This document shows, piece by piece, positions 5,890 to 12,313 of a stretch of 12,313 nt of DNA. Below the pieces are notes generated by a model. It did no database searches, had not been told where the DNA came from, and saw only the letters and a program-made list of their open reading frames with translations. Both the position numbers and the translations under genes were made by a program. Numbering within the stretch: the stretch's first letter is position 1; the number at the start of each line of letters is the position of its first letter. Source of the DNA: Planctomycetaceae bacterium (GTDB taxonomy: Bacteria > Planctomycetota > Planctomycetia > Pirellulales > Thermoguttaceae); the NCBI GenBank assembly GCA_031261125.1, contig JAISJZ010000172.1, positions 1 to 12,313 of the forward strand, given 5' to 3'.

Positions 5890-8244
5890 TTACCAAACAC
5901 GTTCTTTTGTGTTCTTTGCCGGAAGAATTTTGTAAATCCGGGCATCAATATACTGACCGCCGTGGTCTTGATGGCAATGAACCGCGATGACATTCTTGCC
6001 TTCTTTGAATGCCTTCAACGCGGCGGGCGGCAGTTTGAGCGACGTGTAATTGCTGACCCACTTGTCCCGTTGCAGCACTTTCACGCCGTTGATATAAACC
6101 TCAACGTCATCATCGTGATACAAATCGAACAGCAATTTGGACGTGTCCTTCACTTCTTCGGCAGACAATTCAAACTCTGTCCGCACCCAAATATCCGGCG
6201 TGTTCCATTCCGTTCCCAGCGTTACGTTCGGTGTGTCCTTCGTTCCGAAACCGGACTTGCCGCGTTTCCAGTCCTTATCATTGAAGTCGGCTTTTTCCCA
6301 GCCGTCGGCGGGCTTTGCCGTCGTGTAAGCCCATTCTTTACCGCCGTCCGGTGCCGCCGGAAGAATGTATTTTTGTTCCGGTGCCGGATAATGCAGCGCA
6401 TCGTTTGATGCTTTGAACTTCTTAACGTCAACTTTAATGTGCCGGTCATACGTCATCAGACCGTTGACTTCCACTTCGCAGTCCGTCGTTTGGGTATAAA
6501 CGGCAGCGGAAAGTCCTTTGCCGATGAGCGGGTGCATCTTCTCGTTCAGTGCATTGTAGGTTTGCAGCAAATCGTCCTTGTCTTTCAAATTGCCGCCGTA
6601 ACCCCAGTTCTTGTCGGACTTGACCCAAGTATGTCCTTCGACCGGCAAGCCCAGACCGCCGTATTCGCCGAGAACCGTTGCCCGCTTTTCTTCCGGCGGG
6701 AACATACCGGGACCCCGGTAGAGGTGCCTATCGTACAGGTCGCCGCAGCCGCGGTCTTCCCAGCCGCTCGGACCGTCAACGAGCCGCGTCGGGTCGAGTT
6801 TTTTTGTTAAGTCCAAAATCCGGCAAGTATCAAACTGTCCCCAGCCCTCGTTGAACGGAACCCAAACGACAATACTCGGTGCATTGTACCTCGTGTCGAT
6901 GATTTCTTTCCATTCCCGTTCGTAGTTGGCAGTTGCTTCCGGCGAACGTTTGGCATCTTCCTTCGCCCCCGGCGGAATGTAGAATTTATTATCGCCGCTG
7001 GGCATATCCTGCCAAACGAGCAGACCGAGTTTATCGCAATGATAATAGAACCGCATTGATTCGACTTTAACGTGCTTCCGCAGCATATTGAAGCCGAGGT
7101 TTTTCGTAACAACGAGGTCGTAAGCCAATGCTTCGTCCGTCGGAGCGGTGTAAAGTCCGTCCGGGAACCAGCCCTGGTCAAGCGGACCATGCTGGAACAC
7201 GAATTTGCCGTTGAGCAGCATCCGGGTGATGCCGTCGGCGGTTTTACCGAGTGTGATTTCCCGCATACCGAAGTAGGAGTTGACCGTATCAACCGGTTTG
7301 CCGTCCCGAACAACGGACAGCGTTAAATCATACAGATTCGGTTCGTCCGGTGTCCAAAGTTTCGGATTCGGAACATCCAGAATCAGCGGTTCGTTTGCTT
7401 TGCCGATTTTGGAAGAGACCGGTTTTTTCGCTGTTTTGGCAGTTTCCCGCCGTAACAGGAACCGGCGGTTGATTTTGCCCTCTTTGACGGTGAACGTTGC
7501 TGTTGCTTCGAGTTGGTCGCCGTCTTTCAGATTGGCAATGTCGGCAGTAATTGTCAGTTTGCCGTCTTTGATGTTCGGAACATACTTTACACTTTTAATT
7601 GCTGTGGCAGGAACCGGTTCGAGCCAAACGGTCTGCCAAATACCGGTAACGGCGGTGTACCAAATTCCGTGCGGGTTGTTGTGCTGTTTGCCGAAGGGCT
7701 GATAACCGTCGGTGGTCGGGTCCCAAACGGAAAGCGTCAATTCATTTTCGCCGTCTTTCAGGGCATCGGTAATGTCGAAATAGAACGGGGAGTAACCGCC
7801 GGTGTGGTCTCCGACTTTTTTCCCGTTGACGAAAACATCGGTTTTCCAATCGACGGCTCCGAAGTGCAGCACAATCCGCTGTCCGTCCCATTGTTTACCC
7901 TTCGGCACGGTGAACGCCGTTTTGTACCAGAGCGTTTTGTCTTTGCCGACGGTTTTGCCGACCCCGGACAATGCCGATTCAATCGCAAACGGCACAAGAA
8001 TTTTTCCGTCTGCTTTTTCAAATTTTGCATCTTTGGCAACAACGGCGTAGTCCCAAAGACCGTTCAGATTTTTCCACGCTTGCCGTTCCAGTTGCGGACG
8101 GGGATACTCCGGCAACGGATTTTTGGGATTCACCTGTTTGGCAAATTCCGTTGCAATTTTATCGCCGGCGGGTTTCCATTCGGCGGCGAACGCTGTTGCC
8201 GTCATCAAAGCGGCACAGACAAAGAGAAATGCTGTTCGTTTCAT
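5890..8244 (-). CDS. Exported glycoside hydrolase family 2 enzyme (beta-galactosidase/glucuronidase-like)
   Basis: A 784-residue exo-glycosidase candidate. A signal peptide (MKRTAFLFVC... ending AFAA, about 21 residues) points to export. The N-terminal jelly-roll domain spans about 55-185 (NLNGLWDYAVV, LHFGAVDWKTDVFVNGKKVG, GGYSPFYFDIT). An immunoglobulin-like domain follows to about 330, then a TIM barrel (LLNGKFVFQHG, NMLRKHVKVES, WQDMPSG). The acid/base is likely E466 in PFNEGWG and the nucleophile E527 in VLGEYGG. Residues about 637-777 form an extra jelly-roll domain (WVRTEFEL, DVEVYINGVKV), probably carbohydrate binding. The substrate cannot be told from sequence. The ATG at 8244 is preferred over an in-frame ATG at 8268 because it begins the signal peptide; neither has a Shine-Dalgarno. 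Transcription should start near 8284 from the promoter at 8291-8319, and the hairpin at 5859-5878 ends the unit. Confidence 0.93.
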   Translation of the reverse strand: MKRTAFLFVCAALMTATAFAAEWKPAGDKIATEFAKQVNPKNPLPEYPRPQLERQAWKNLNGLWDYAVVAKDAKFEKADGKILVPFAIESALSGVGKTVGKDKTLWYKTAFTVPKGKQWDGQRIVLHFGAVDWKTDVFVNGKKVGDHTGGYSPFYFDITDALKDGENELTLSVWDPTTDGYQPFGKQHNNPHGIWYTAVTGIWQTVWLEPVPATAIKSVKYVPNIKDGKLTITADIANLKDGDQLEATATFTVKEGKINRRFLLRRETAKTAKKPVSSKIGKANEPLILDVPNPKLWTPDEPNLYDLTLSVVRDGKPVDTVNSYFGMREITLGKTADGITRMLLNGKFVFQHGPLDQGWFPDGLYTAPTDEALAYDLVVTKNLGFNMLRKHVKVESMRFYYHCDKLGLLVWQDMPSGDNKFYIPPGAKEDAKRSPEATANYEREWKEIIDTRYNAPSIVVWVPFNEGWGQFDTCRILDLTKKLDPTRLVDGPSGWEDRGCGDLYDRHLYRGPGMFPPEEKRATVLGEYGGLGLPVEGHTWVKSDKNWGYGGNLKDKDDLLQTYNALNEKMHPLIGKGLSAAVYTQTTDCEVEVNGLMTYDRHIKVDVKKFKASNDALHYPAPEQKYILPAAPDGGKEWAYTTAKPADGWEKADFNDKDWKRGKSGFGTKDTPNVTLGTEWNTPDIWVRTEFELSAEEVKDTSKLLFDLYHDDDVEVYINGVKVLQRDKWVSNYTSLKLPPAALKAFKEGKNVIAVHCHQDHGGQYIDARIYKILPAKNTKERVW

Positions 8245-8269
8245 AAGCAGGGGTGATGGGGTTAACATT

Positions 8270-8298
8270 TTGACTTACAACCGGTTTGTGATTATAAT
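8270..8298 (+). promoter_or_regulatory. Sigma-70-type promoter for phoH and the propeller gene
   Basis: The plus strand reads TTGACT (8270-8275), a 17-base spacer, then TATAAT (8293-8298). The predicted start is near 8305, giving a leader of about 66 bases. It is the mirror image of the GH2 promoter about position 8294.5. Small dyads AACCGGTT (8279-8286) and GCGG-TGTC-CCGC (8301-8312) sit 12 bases either side of the centre and could be operators. Confidence 0.8.
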
Positions 8299-8319
8299 CC
8301 GCGGTGTCCCGCAATTCAA
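8291..8319 (-). promoter_or_regulatory. Sigma-70-type promoter for the GH2 gene
   Basis: The minus strand reads TTGAAT (8314-8319), a 17-base spacer, then a perfect TATAAT (8291-8296). The predicted start is near 8284, giving a leader of about 40 bases to the ATG at 8244. The -10 overlaps that of the opposite promoter in ATTATAAT (8291-8298). Confidence 0.8.
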
Positions 8320-8370
8320 TATACCCTCCCCATTAACTTCCCTTACCCTCCTGTAAAATAAAATTTCCGA

Positions 8371-9303
8371 ATGGCTTCTCCTTCTGAAACGTCTGTTGCC
8401 GTGATTGACTCGAAAGTGCTGCTGCAAGTATTCGGGTCAAGCGATGAGAATTTGCGTAAAATCCGGCAAGCACTTGACGTAAAAGTGATTACAGACGGCA
8501 ATAAAATCATTCTCCGCGGTACCGAAGAGAACATCCGCCGCGGGTCGCACCTGTTGGAACAGTTGCAGCGTCTTGCCCAGCGCAGCGGTTCGCTTGCCGT
8601 TGAGGACTTGCAGCGGGCAATTTCCGAAGTACAGCACGGGCAAACCGTTTCCAACGCCAAACCGCTGGAAGTATTTAACGGCAAACAAATCCGACCGAAA
8701 ACCGCCGGTCAAGCCCGGTACGTCGAAATGCTGCGCAAGCGGGAAATCGTGTTCTGCATCGGACCGGCTGGAACCGGCAAAACGTATCTTGCCGTGGCAA
8801 AAGCGGTGGAAGCACTGAAAACCGATATTGTACGGAAAATCGTTTTGGTACGCCCCGCCGTGGAAGCCGGTGAAAGTTTGGGATTCCTGCCGGGCGATTT
8901 ACACGCTAAAATCAATCCGTATCTGCGTCCGCTGTTCGATGCCCTTGCCGATATGATTGAACGCGATGTACTGAAACGTTCAATGGACGAAGACCGGATT
9001 GAAGTTATTCCGCTCGCTTATATGCGGGGACGGACATTGAACAATGCCGCCATTATTTTAGACGAAGCGCAAAACACAACGGTTTCTCAAATGAAGATGT
9101 TCTTGACACGGATGGGGGAATCATCGACAATAACGGTCTGCGGCGATGCAACGCAGATTGACTTGCCGGAAAATAAACGCAGCGGTTTAATTGACGCGCA
9201 GCACCGGTTGAAACACATCGGCGATATTGGAATGATTCAGTTAGACCGCTCCGACATCGTCCGGCATCCGCTTGTGCAGCAAATCGTCAATGCGTATGAA
9301 TAA
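8371..9303 (+). CDS. phoH: PhoH family ATPase (YbeZ-like)
   Basis: A 310-residue cytoplasmic P-loop ATPase of the PhoH/YbeZ family, linked elsewhere to RNA and ribosome metabolism with YbeY. An N-terminal nucleic-acid-binding-like region (about 14-75, including VLLQVFGSSDENLRKI and IILRGTEENI) precedes the ATPase core. Walker A is GPAGTGKT (131-138), Walker B is AAIILDEAQ (226-234) and the sensor segment is TVCGDATQIDLP (255-266). RPAVEAGESLGFLPGD (161-176) is a family hallmark. The length is normal for the family. The ATG at 8371 has no Shine-Dalgarno; its leader is C/T-rich and then A-rich. No ybeY is adjacent. Instead a secreted propeller gene follows after 22 bases and is probably co-transcribed. 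Confidence 0.95.
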   Translation: MASPSETSVAVIDSKVLLQVFGSSDENLRKIRQALDVKVITDGNKIILRGTEENIRRGSHLLEQLQRLAQRSGSLAVEDLQRAISEVQHGQTVSNAKPLEVFNGKQIRPKTAGQARYVEMLRKREIVFCIGPAGTGKTYLAVAKAVEALKTDIVRKIVLVRPAVEAGESLGFLPGDLHAKINPYLRPLFDALADMIERDVLKRSMDEDRIEVIPLAYMRGRTLNNAAIILDEAQNTTVSQMKMFLTRMGESSTITVCGDATQIDLPENKRSGLIDAQHRLKHIGDIGMIQLDRSDIVRHPLVQQIVNAYE

Positions 9304-9325
9304 TTCACACCTCACCCCGTCTCTT

Positions 9326-10522
9326 ATGAAACACGCTGTTCTGTTCCTTGCGGTCTTGACCGCTGTTTTGTCCGTTTCGTTCACCGAAGCAAAAGAACCG
9401 AAGTTCAAAAAAATCACGTTGAGTGATAAATTCTACGCCGAAGGTGCCTACGCCGGCGACTTTAATAAAGACGGCAAGCCCGACATCGTTGCCGGTCCGT
9501 ACTGGTACGCCGGTCCCGATTTTACCAAGAAATACGAAATTTACGATACCGCTTCGTTTAATCCCGAAGCGTACTCGGACAACTTCGGTACGTTCATTGC
9601 CGACCTGAACGGCGACGGTTGGGACGACGTGTTCATTTGTCCGCATCCGGGAACGGATTCCTACTGGTATGAGAACCCCAAAGGAAAAGAGGGGCATTGG
9701 ACGAAACACCCCGCCCTGAAAGAACTCGGCAACGAATCGCAGCAATGGCTCGAAGTTGTCAAAGGGGCAGGCAAGGGTCCGATTTACAATATGAACGGCA
9801 AACTCGGTTTTGGAACATATAAAATCGAAAACGGCGAGCCGGTTTGGACATTTCATCAGGTTTCAACAGAAGACAAGCGGTATCAACGTTATACTCACGG
9901 TATCGGGGCAGGCGACATTAACGGCGACGGACGGGTTGATTTAATCGAAGCAATCGGCTGGTGGGAACAGCCCGCTGATTCGGCAGAAGCGTTGTCGGGT
10001 AAGCCGTGGGCGTTCCATCCGTTCCGGTTTGCCGACGCAGCGTCGCACCTCCTTGTCTATGACGTTGACGGCGACGGTAAAAACGATGTTGTCAATGCGT
10101 GGCACTGCCATATTTACGGACTGGTCTGGTGGAAACAAGTTATCAAAGACGGACAGATTTCGTTCGAGAAGACCGAAATCCTGCCGATTAAGCCCCAAGA
10201 GAAGCCGGATGCGTTGAGTTTTTCGCAGATGCACGCTCTTGACGCAGCCGACTTTAACGGCGACGGTCTGCTTGACTTCGTAACCGGCAAACGGTTTTGG
10301 GCGCACGGCTCGAAGGGCGATGTCGAGGCAAACAACCCGGCGGTACTGTACTGGTTTGAATTGAAGCGGGACGGCAAAGGCGCAGCAGAGTTTGTTGCGC
10401 ACAAGATTGACGACAACAGCGGTGTCGGCACACAGGTTGCGACGGCGGACTTGAACGGCGATAAAACGCCGGACATCATCGTTTCCAATAAGAAGGGAAC
10501 GTTCGTGTTTTTGAGCGAGTAA
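9326..10522 (+). CDS. Secreted FG-GAP/VCBS-repeat beta-propeller protein
   Basis: A 398-residue exported protein. The signal peptide covers roughly residues 1-22 (MKHAVLFLAVLTAVLSVSF). Six calcium-binding-type loops of the form DxNxDGxxD occur: DFNKDGKPD (45), DLNGDGWDD (93), DINGDGRVD (197), DVDGDGKND (246), DFNGDGLLD (309) and DLNGDKTPD (375). Each is followed by a hydrophobic strand and aromatic GPYWYAGP/YWYENP-like segments. This fits a single integrin-alpha-like propeller, with one blade lacking a clear loop between 101 and 197. Such proteins are abundant in planctomycetes; their ligand is generally unknown, and this one has no added catalytic domain. The ATG at 9326 is chosen because the signal peptide begins there; in-frame ATGs upstream lie inside phoH. 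Transcription is probably from the promoter at 8270-8298, and a hairpin at 10541-10560 follows. Confidence 0.9.
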   Translation: MKHAVLFLAVLTAVLSVSFTEAKEPKFKKITLSDKFYAEGAYAGDFNKDGKPDIVAGPYWYAGPDFTKKYEIYDTASFNPEAYSDNFGTFIADLNGDGWDDVFICPHPGTDSYWYENPKGKEGHWTKHPALKELGNESQQWLEVVKGAGKGPIYNMNGKLGFGTYKIENGEPVWTFHQVSTEDKRYQRYTHGIGAGDINGDGRVDLIEAIGWWEQPADSAEALSGKPWAFHPFRFADAASHLLVYDVDGDGKNDVVNAWHCHIYGLVWWKQVIKDGQISFEKTEILPIKPQEKPDALSFSQMHALDAADFNGDGLLDFVTGKRFWAHGSKGDVEANNPAVLYWFELKRDGKGAAEFVAHKIDDNSGVGTQVATADLNGDKTPDIIVSNKKGTFVFLSE

Positions 10523-10540
10523 TACCATACCATTGAGCCG

Positions 10541-10560
10541 CCCCGCCGCAAGCGGCGGGG
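10541..10560. terminator. GC-rich hairpin between convergent genes
   Basis: CCCCGCCG and CGGCGGGG pair around loop CAAG, 18 bases after the propeller stop and 8 bases after the recA stop. No T-run follows on either strand, so it would act as a bidirectional transcript-end structure and not a canonical terminator. The stem is identical to that at 5859-5878. Confidence 0.55.
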
Positions 10561-10568
10561 CAACACAC

Positions 10569-11639
10569 TCATTCGCGGTCTTCGCTCCCGGCGGCGAACA
10601 CGTCAACGTTGCCCGATTCGATGTTTGCCTGAATCTCCGCTTTGATTTTTCCTGTGAAATCAGGATTATCCTTCAAATACTGCTTCGCTTTTTCCCGCCC
10701 CTGTGCGATGTTTTCGCTGCCGTATCGAAACCACGCACCGGACTTCACGATAATCTTCTGCGCTAACGCTAAATCAAGAATATCGCCTTCGTAAGAAATA
10801 CCGTCGGCGAACATCATATCAAACTCTGCGACCCTGAACGGCGGTGCAACTTTGTTCTTGACAACTTTCGCCTTAACCCGCTGTCCAATCGGCGTGTCGC
10901 CGTCCTTCAACTGTTCCTTTTTTCTCACGTCAATCCGGCACGAAGCGGCAAACTTCAACGCTTGTCCGCCCGATGTCGTTTCCGGCGAACCGAACATTAC
11001 GCCGATTTTCATCCGAATCTGATTGATGAAGACCAAACACGTTTTCGATTTGCTAATCACCGGCACCAATTTGCGCATCGCTTGGCTCATCAGCCGGGCT
11101 TGTGCTCCGACCGACGCATCGCCCATTTCGCCTTTCAATTCTTTTTCCGGCACAAGAGCCGAGACGGAATCAACGACGACAATATCGACGGCGTTGGATT
11201 TGACGAGCAACTCGGCAATGTTCAACGCTTCTTCACCGGAACTGGGCTGCGATACGAGCAAACTTTCCAAATCGACACCGAGCCGTTTTGCCCAACTGGG
11301 GTCGAGAGCGTGTTCGGCATCAATGAATGCCGCTACGCCGCCGCCTTTTTGGGCGTTGGCAACAATATGCAGTGTAAGCGTTGTTTTACCGCTGGATTCG
11401 GGACCATAAATCTCGATGATGCGTCCTTTCGGAACGCCGAACCCGCCGAGGGCAAGGTCAAGCGACAGACAGCCGGTCGAAATGCCATCCAGCGACGGGG
11501 TACGGTCGAGACCGAGCGGCATAATGGCTCCTTCGCCGAATTCCTTTTCGATTGCTGCTACCGCATTTTTCAGGGCGGGATTACTTGCGAGTACCGTTTC
11601 GATTTTACTGACTTTTTTTTCTGAATCCTTTTTTGCCAT
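10569..11639 (-). CDS. recA: Recombinase RecA
   Basis: A 356-residue RecA, the usual length. It forms filaments on single-stranded DNA for strand exchange and triggers LexA cleavage in species that have it. Visible features: the N-terminal oligomerisation helix region (ALKNAVAAIEKEFGEGAIM, 22-40), Walker A GPESSGKT (79-86), FIDAEHALD (105-113), Walker B VDIVVVDSVSAL (151-162), loop L1 around ELKGEMGD (167-174), INQIRMKIGVMFGSPETT (205-222) leading into loop L2, and the C-terminal domain ending in an acidic GSEDRE. The ATG at 11639 is chosen because upstream in-frame codons to 11702 lie over the promoter at 11674-11702. There is no Shine-Dalgarno. It converges on the propeller gene with 46 bases between the stops. 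I see no standard E. coli- or Bacillus-type SOS box upstream. No recX follows. Confidence 0.98.
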   Translation of the reverse strand: MAKKDSEKKVSKIETVLASNPALKNAVAAIEKEFGEGAIMPLGLDRTPSLDGISTGCLSLDLALGGFGVPKGRIIEIYGPESSGKTTLTLHIVANAQKGGGVAAFIDAEHALDPSWAKRLGVDLESLLVSQPSSGEEALNIAELLVKSNAVDIVVVDSVSALVPEKELKGEMGDASVGAQARLMSQAMRKLVPVISKSKTCLVFINQIRMKIGVMFGSPETTSGGQALKFAASCRIDVRKKEQLKDGDTPIGQRVKAKVVKNKVAPPFRVAEFDMMFADGISYEGDILDLALAQKIIVKSGAWFRYGSENIAQGREKAKQYLKDNPDFTGKIKAEIQANIESGNVDVFAAGSEDRE

Positions 11640-11673
11640 TGTATCGCCGGAGTTAAGTGATGATGTTTCGGGC

Positions 11674-11702
11674 ATTGTATCTAAACCGCAGCGGAACGTC
11701 AA
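11674..11702 (-). promoter_or_regulatory. Sigma-70-type promoter for recA
   Basis: The minus strand reads TTGACG (11697-11702), a 17-base spacer, then TACAAT (11674-11679). The predicted start is near 11667, giving a leader of about 28 bases to the ATG at 11639. The -35 TTG is also the first possible upstream start codon of the recA frame, which argues against an N-terminal extension. Confidence 0.75.
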
Positions 11703-11853
11703 CAGGCATTTTTCGGTTTTAATGTTCTTGCCGTCAATATAGTACGACAGTATGATTCAACGAAAATGCCCCGCCGTTAAATGGTTGCCGCCGCCGGATT
11801 TTTCGGATTTTGCCCGACCGTCCGCAAACCCGGCAAAAAGATATTACGGATTG

Positions 11854-12313
11854 TCATTGCGTCTTTTTTTCATCCTTGATGATTTTATGTTTTTTCAAAT
11901 CGTATTTCTGTCCCGCTTTCAAGAAGAAAAAAGGAGCCGCACTCGTACCCGTGCCGTAAATGGCGACATACGAGTTTCCGATGACTTCAAATTCGTCTTT
12001 GATGACAACGATGGCGGTTGATTCATCGAGACCGATGCCGAACAACTGCGGGAACGCTTTCACAAAACTGACCAAGTTAAACTGCCGATTCCGTGTCAAC
12101 AGATGTTGGGCAATCACGGAATCGCGTAAAAAACCGAGTCCCCGTGTCAGTTCCCCCTCTGTGCTGCTTCCGGCGGGTATCACCATTCCTTTTCGATTCA
12201 GTCCCATAACTGACCCTTGAATCGTTGCCCCCGCCGATGTGCCGGAGATGACACCGCCCCTTGCCAACACGTTGTGAAATTCCTCCTGCGCCAATGTGTC
12301 GAGGTAAGCATCA
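11854..12313 (-). CDS. Peptidase S51/cyanophycinase-like protein, C-terminal part (5' end outside the window)
   Basis: The open frame enters from the window edge (DAYLDTLAQEEFHNVLARGG) and stops at 11854; 153 residues are visible. VISGTSAGATIQGSVM holds the nucleophile serine of the S51 family (GTSAGA). IAQHLLTRNRQF supplies the likely histidine, and FGIGLDESTAIVV the acidic residue region. The family includes cyanophycinase, which cuts the storage polymer cyanophycin into beta-Asp-Arg dipeptides, and peptidase E, which cuts Asp-X dipeptides. The spacing from the serine motif to HLLTRNR favours the cyanophycinase-like branch, but the substrate is not decided by this fragment. The C-terminus is lysine-rich (KKHKIIKDEKKTQ). 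It lies 214 bases upstream of recA on the same strand, and recA has its own promoter, so the two are probably separate units. Confidence 0.85.
   Translation of the reverse strand, partial: DAYLDTLAQEEFHNVLARGGVISGTSAGATIQGSVMGLNRKGMVIPAGSSTEGELTRGLGFLRDSVIAQHLLTRNRQFNLVSFVKAFPQLFGIGLDESTAIVVIKDEFEVIGNSYVAIYGTGTSAAPFFFLKAGQKYDLKKHKIIKDEKKTQ

Noticed and set aside
5399..5935. Open frame of 178 codons on the plus strand opposite the CPBP gene.
   Set aside because: Antisense to a convincing membrane protein and running through the hairpin into the GH2 end; charged, domainless text.
7513..8256. Long open frame of 247 codons on the plus strand opposite the GH2 gene.
   Set aside because: It mirrors the GH2 coding frame, has no recognisable domain text, and covers the GH2 signal peptide region; a codon-bias artefact.
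10962..11624. Open frame of 220 codons on the plus strand opposite recA.
   Set aside because: Antisense shadow of a strongly conserved gene, with low-complexity composition and no ribosome site or domain pattern.
11703..11853. A terminator for the S51 gene formed by TTTTGCC/GGCAAAA (about 11814-11838).
   Set aside because: The stem is AT-rich with a 17-base loop and no clean T-run after it; too weak to call.

Overview
The window reads as a piece of a planctomycete chromosome of moderate GC content. This is inferred from gene content and not from a database search. The supporting signs are a secreted FG-GAP/VCBS-type propeller protein with planctomycete-style phrasing, a fused cytochrome b/diheme cytochrome c, an exported glycoside hydrolase family 2 enzyme, a BlaR1-like protein with carboxypeptidase-regulatory-type repeats, a cyanophycinase-like S51 peptidase, and frequent absence of Shine-Dalgarno sequences. 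It is ordinary chromosome (recA, phoH) with a few unusual loci. I see no transposase, prophage, CRISPR array, tRNA or rRNA.

Layout. 1-2036 (+): decaying 3' part of a membrane/repeat protein gene, broken by two in-frame TAG codons and two frameshifts. 2040-2918 (-): lone ABC-2-type ATPase, convergent with the pseudogene across only 3 bases. 2919-3141: spacer with a TATAAT-type -10 element and two dyads. 3142-5088 (-): cytochrome b fused to two c-type heme domains, lacking the expected second heme ligands and carrying an in-frame palindromic insertion. 5180-5848 (-): CPBP-family membrane protein. 5859-5878: GC-rich hairpin. 5890-8244 (-): exported GH2 enzyme. 8245-8370: a strikingly symmetric divergent promoter. 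8371-9303 (+): phoH. 9326-10522 (+): secreted FG-GAP/VCBS-type protein. 10541-10560: a second copy of the same hairpin type between convergent genes. 10569-11639 (-): recA with a clear promoter at 11674-11702. 11854-12313 (-): C-terminal part of an S51 peptidase that runs off the window.

How the parts relate. PhoH and the propeller gene are 22 bases apart and probably share one transcript from the promoter at 8270-8298. That promoter shares its -10 sequence with the promoter of the GH2 gene, so the two units are physically coupled. GH2, the CPBP protein, the cytochrome fusion and the ABC ATPase run in the same direction, but hairpins and spacers between them argue against a single tight operon. 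recA appears to be transcribed on its own.

The most unusual items are (1) a cytochrome b whose two bH-heme histidine positions are Tyr and Trp and whose PEWY motif is PEWS, with no Rieske gene in view; (2) the mirror-symmetric bidirectional promoter with overlapping -10 elements and two flanking dyads; and (3) a palindromic element inserted in frame in the cytochrome gene.
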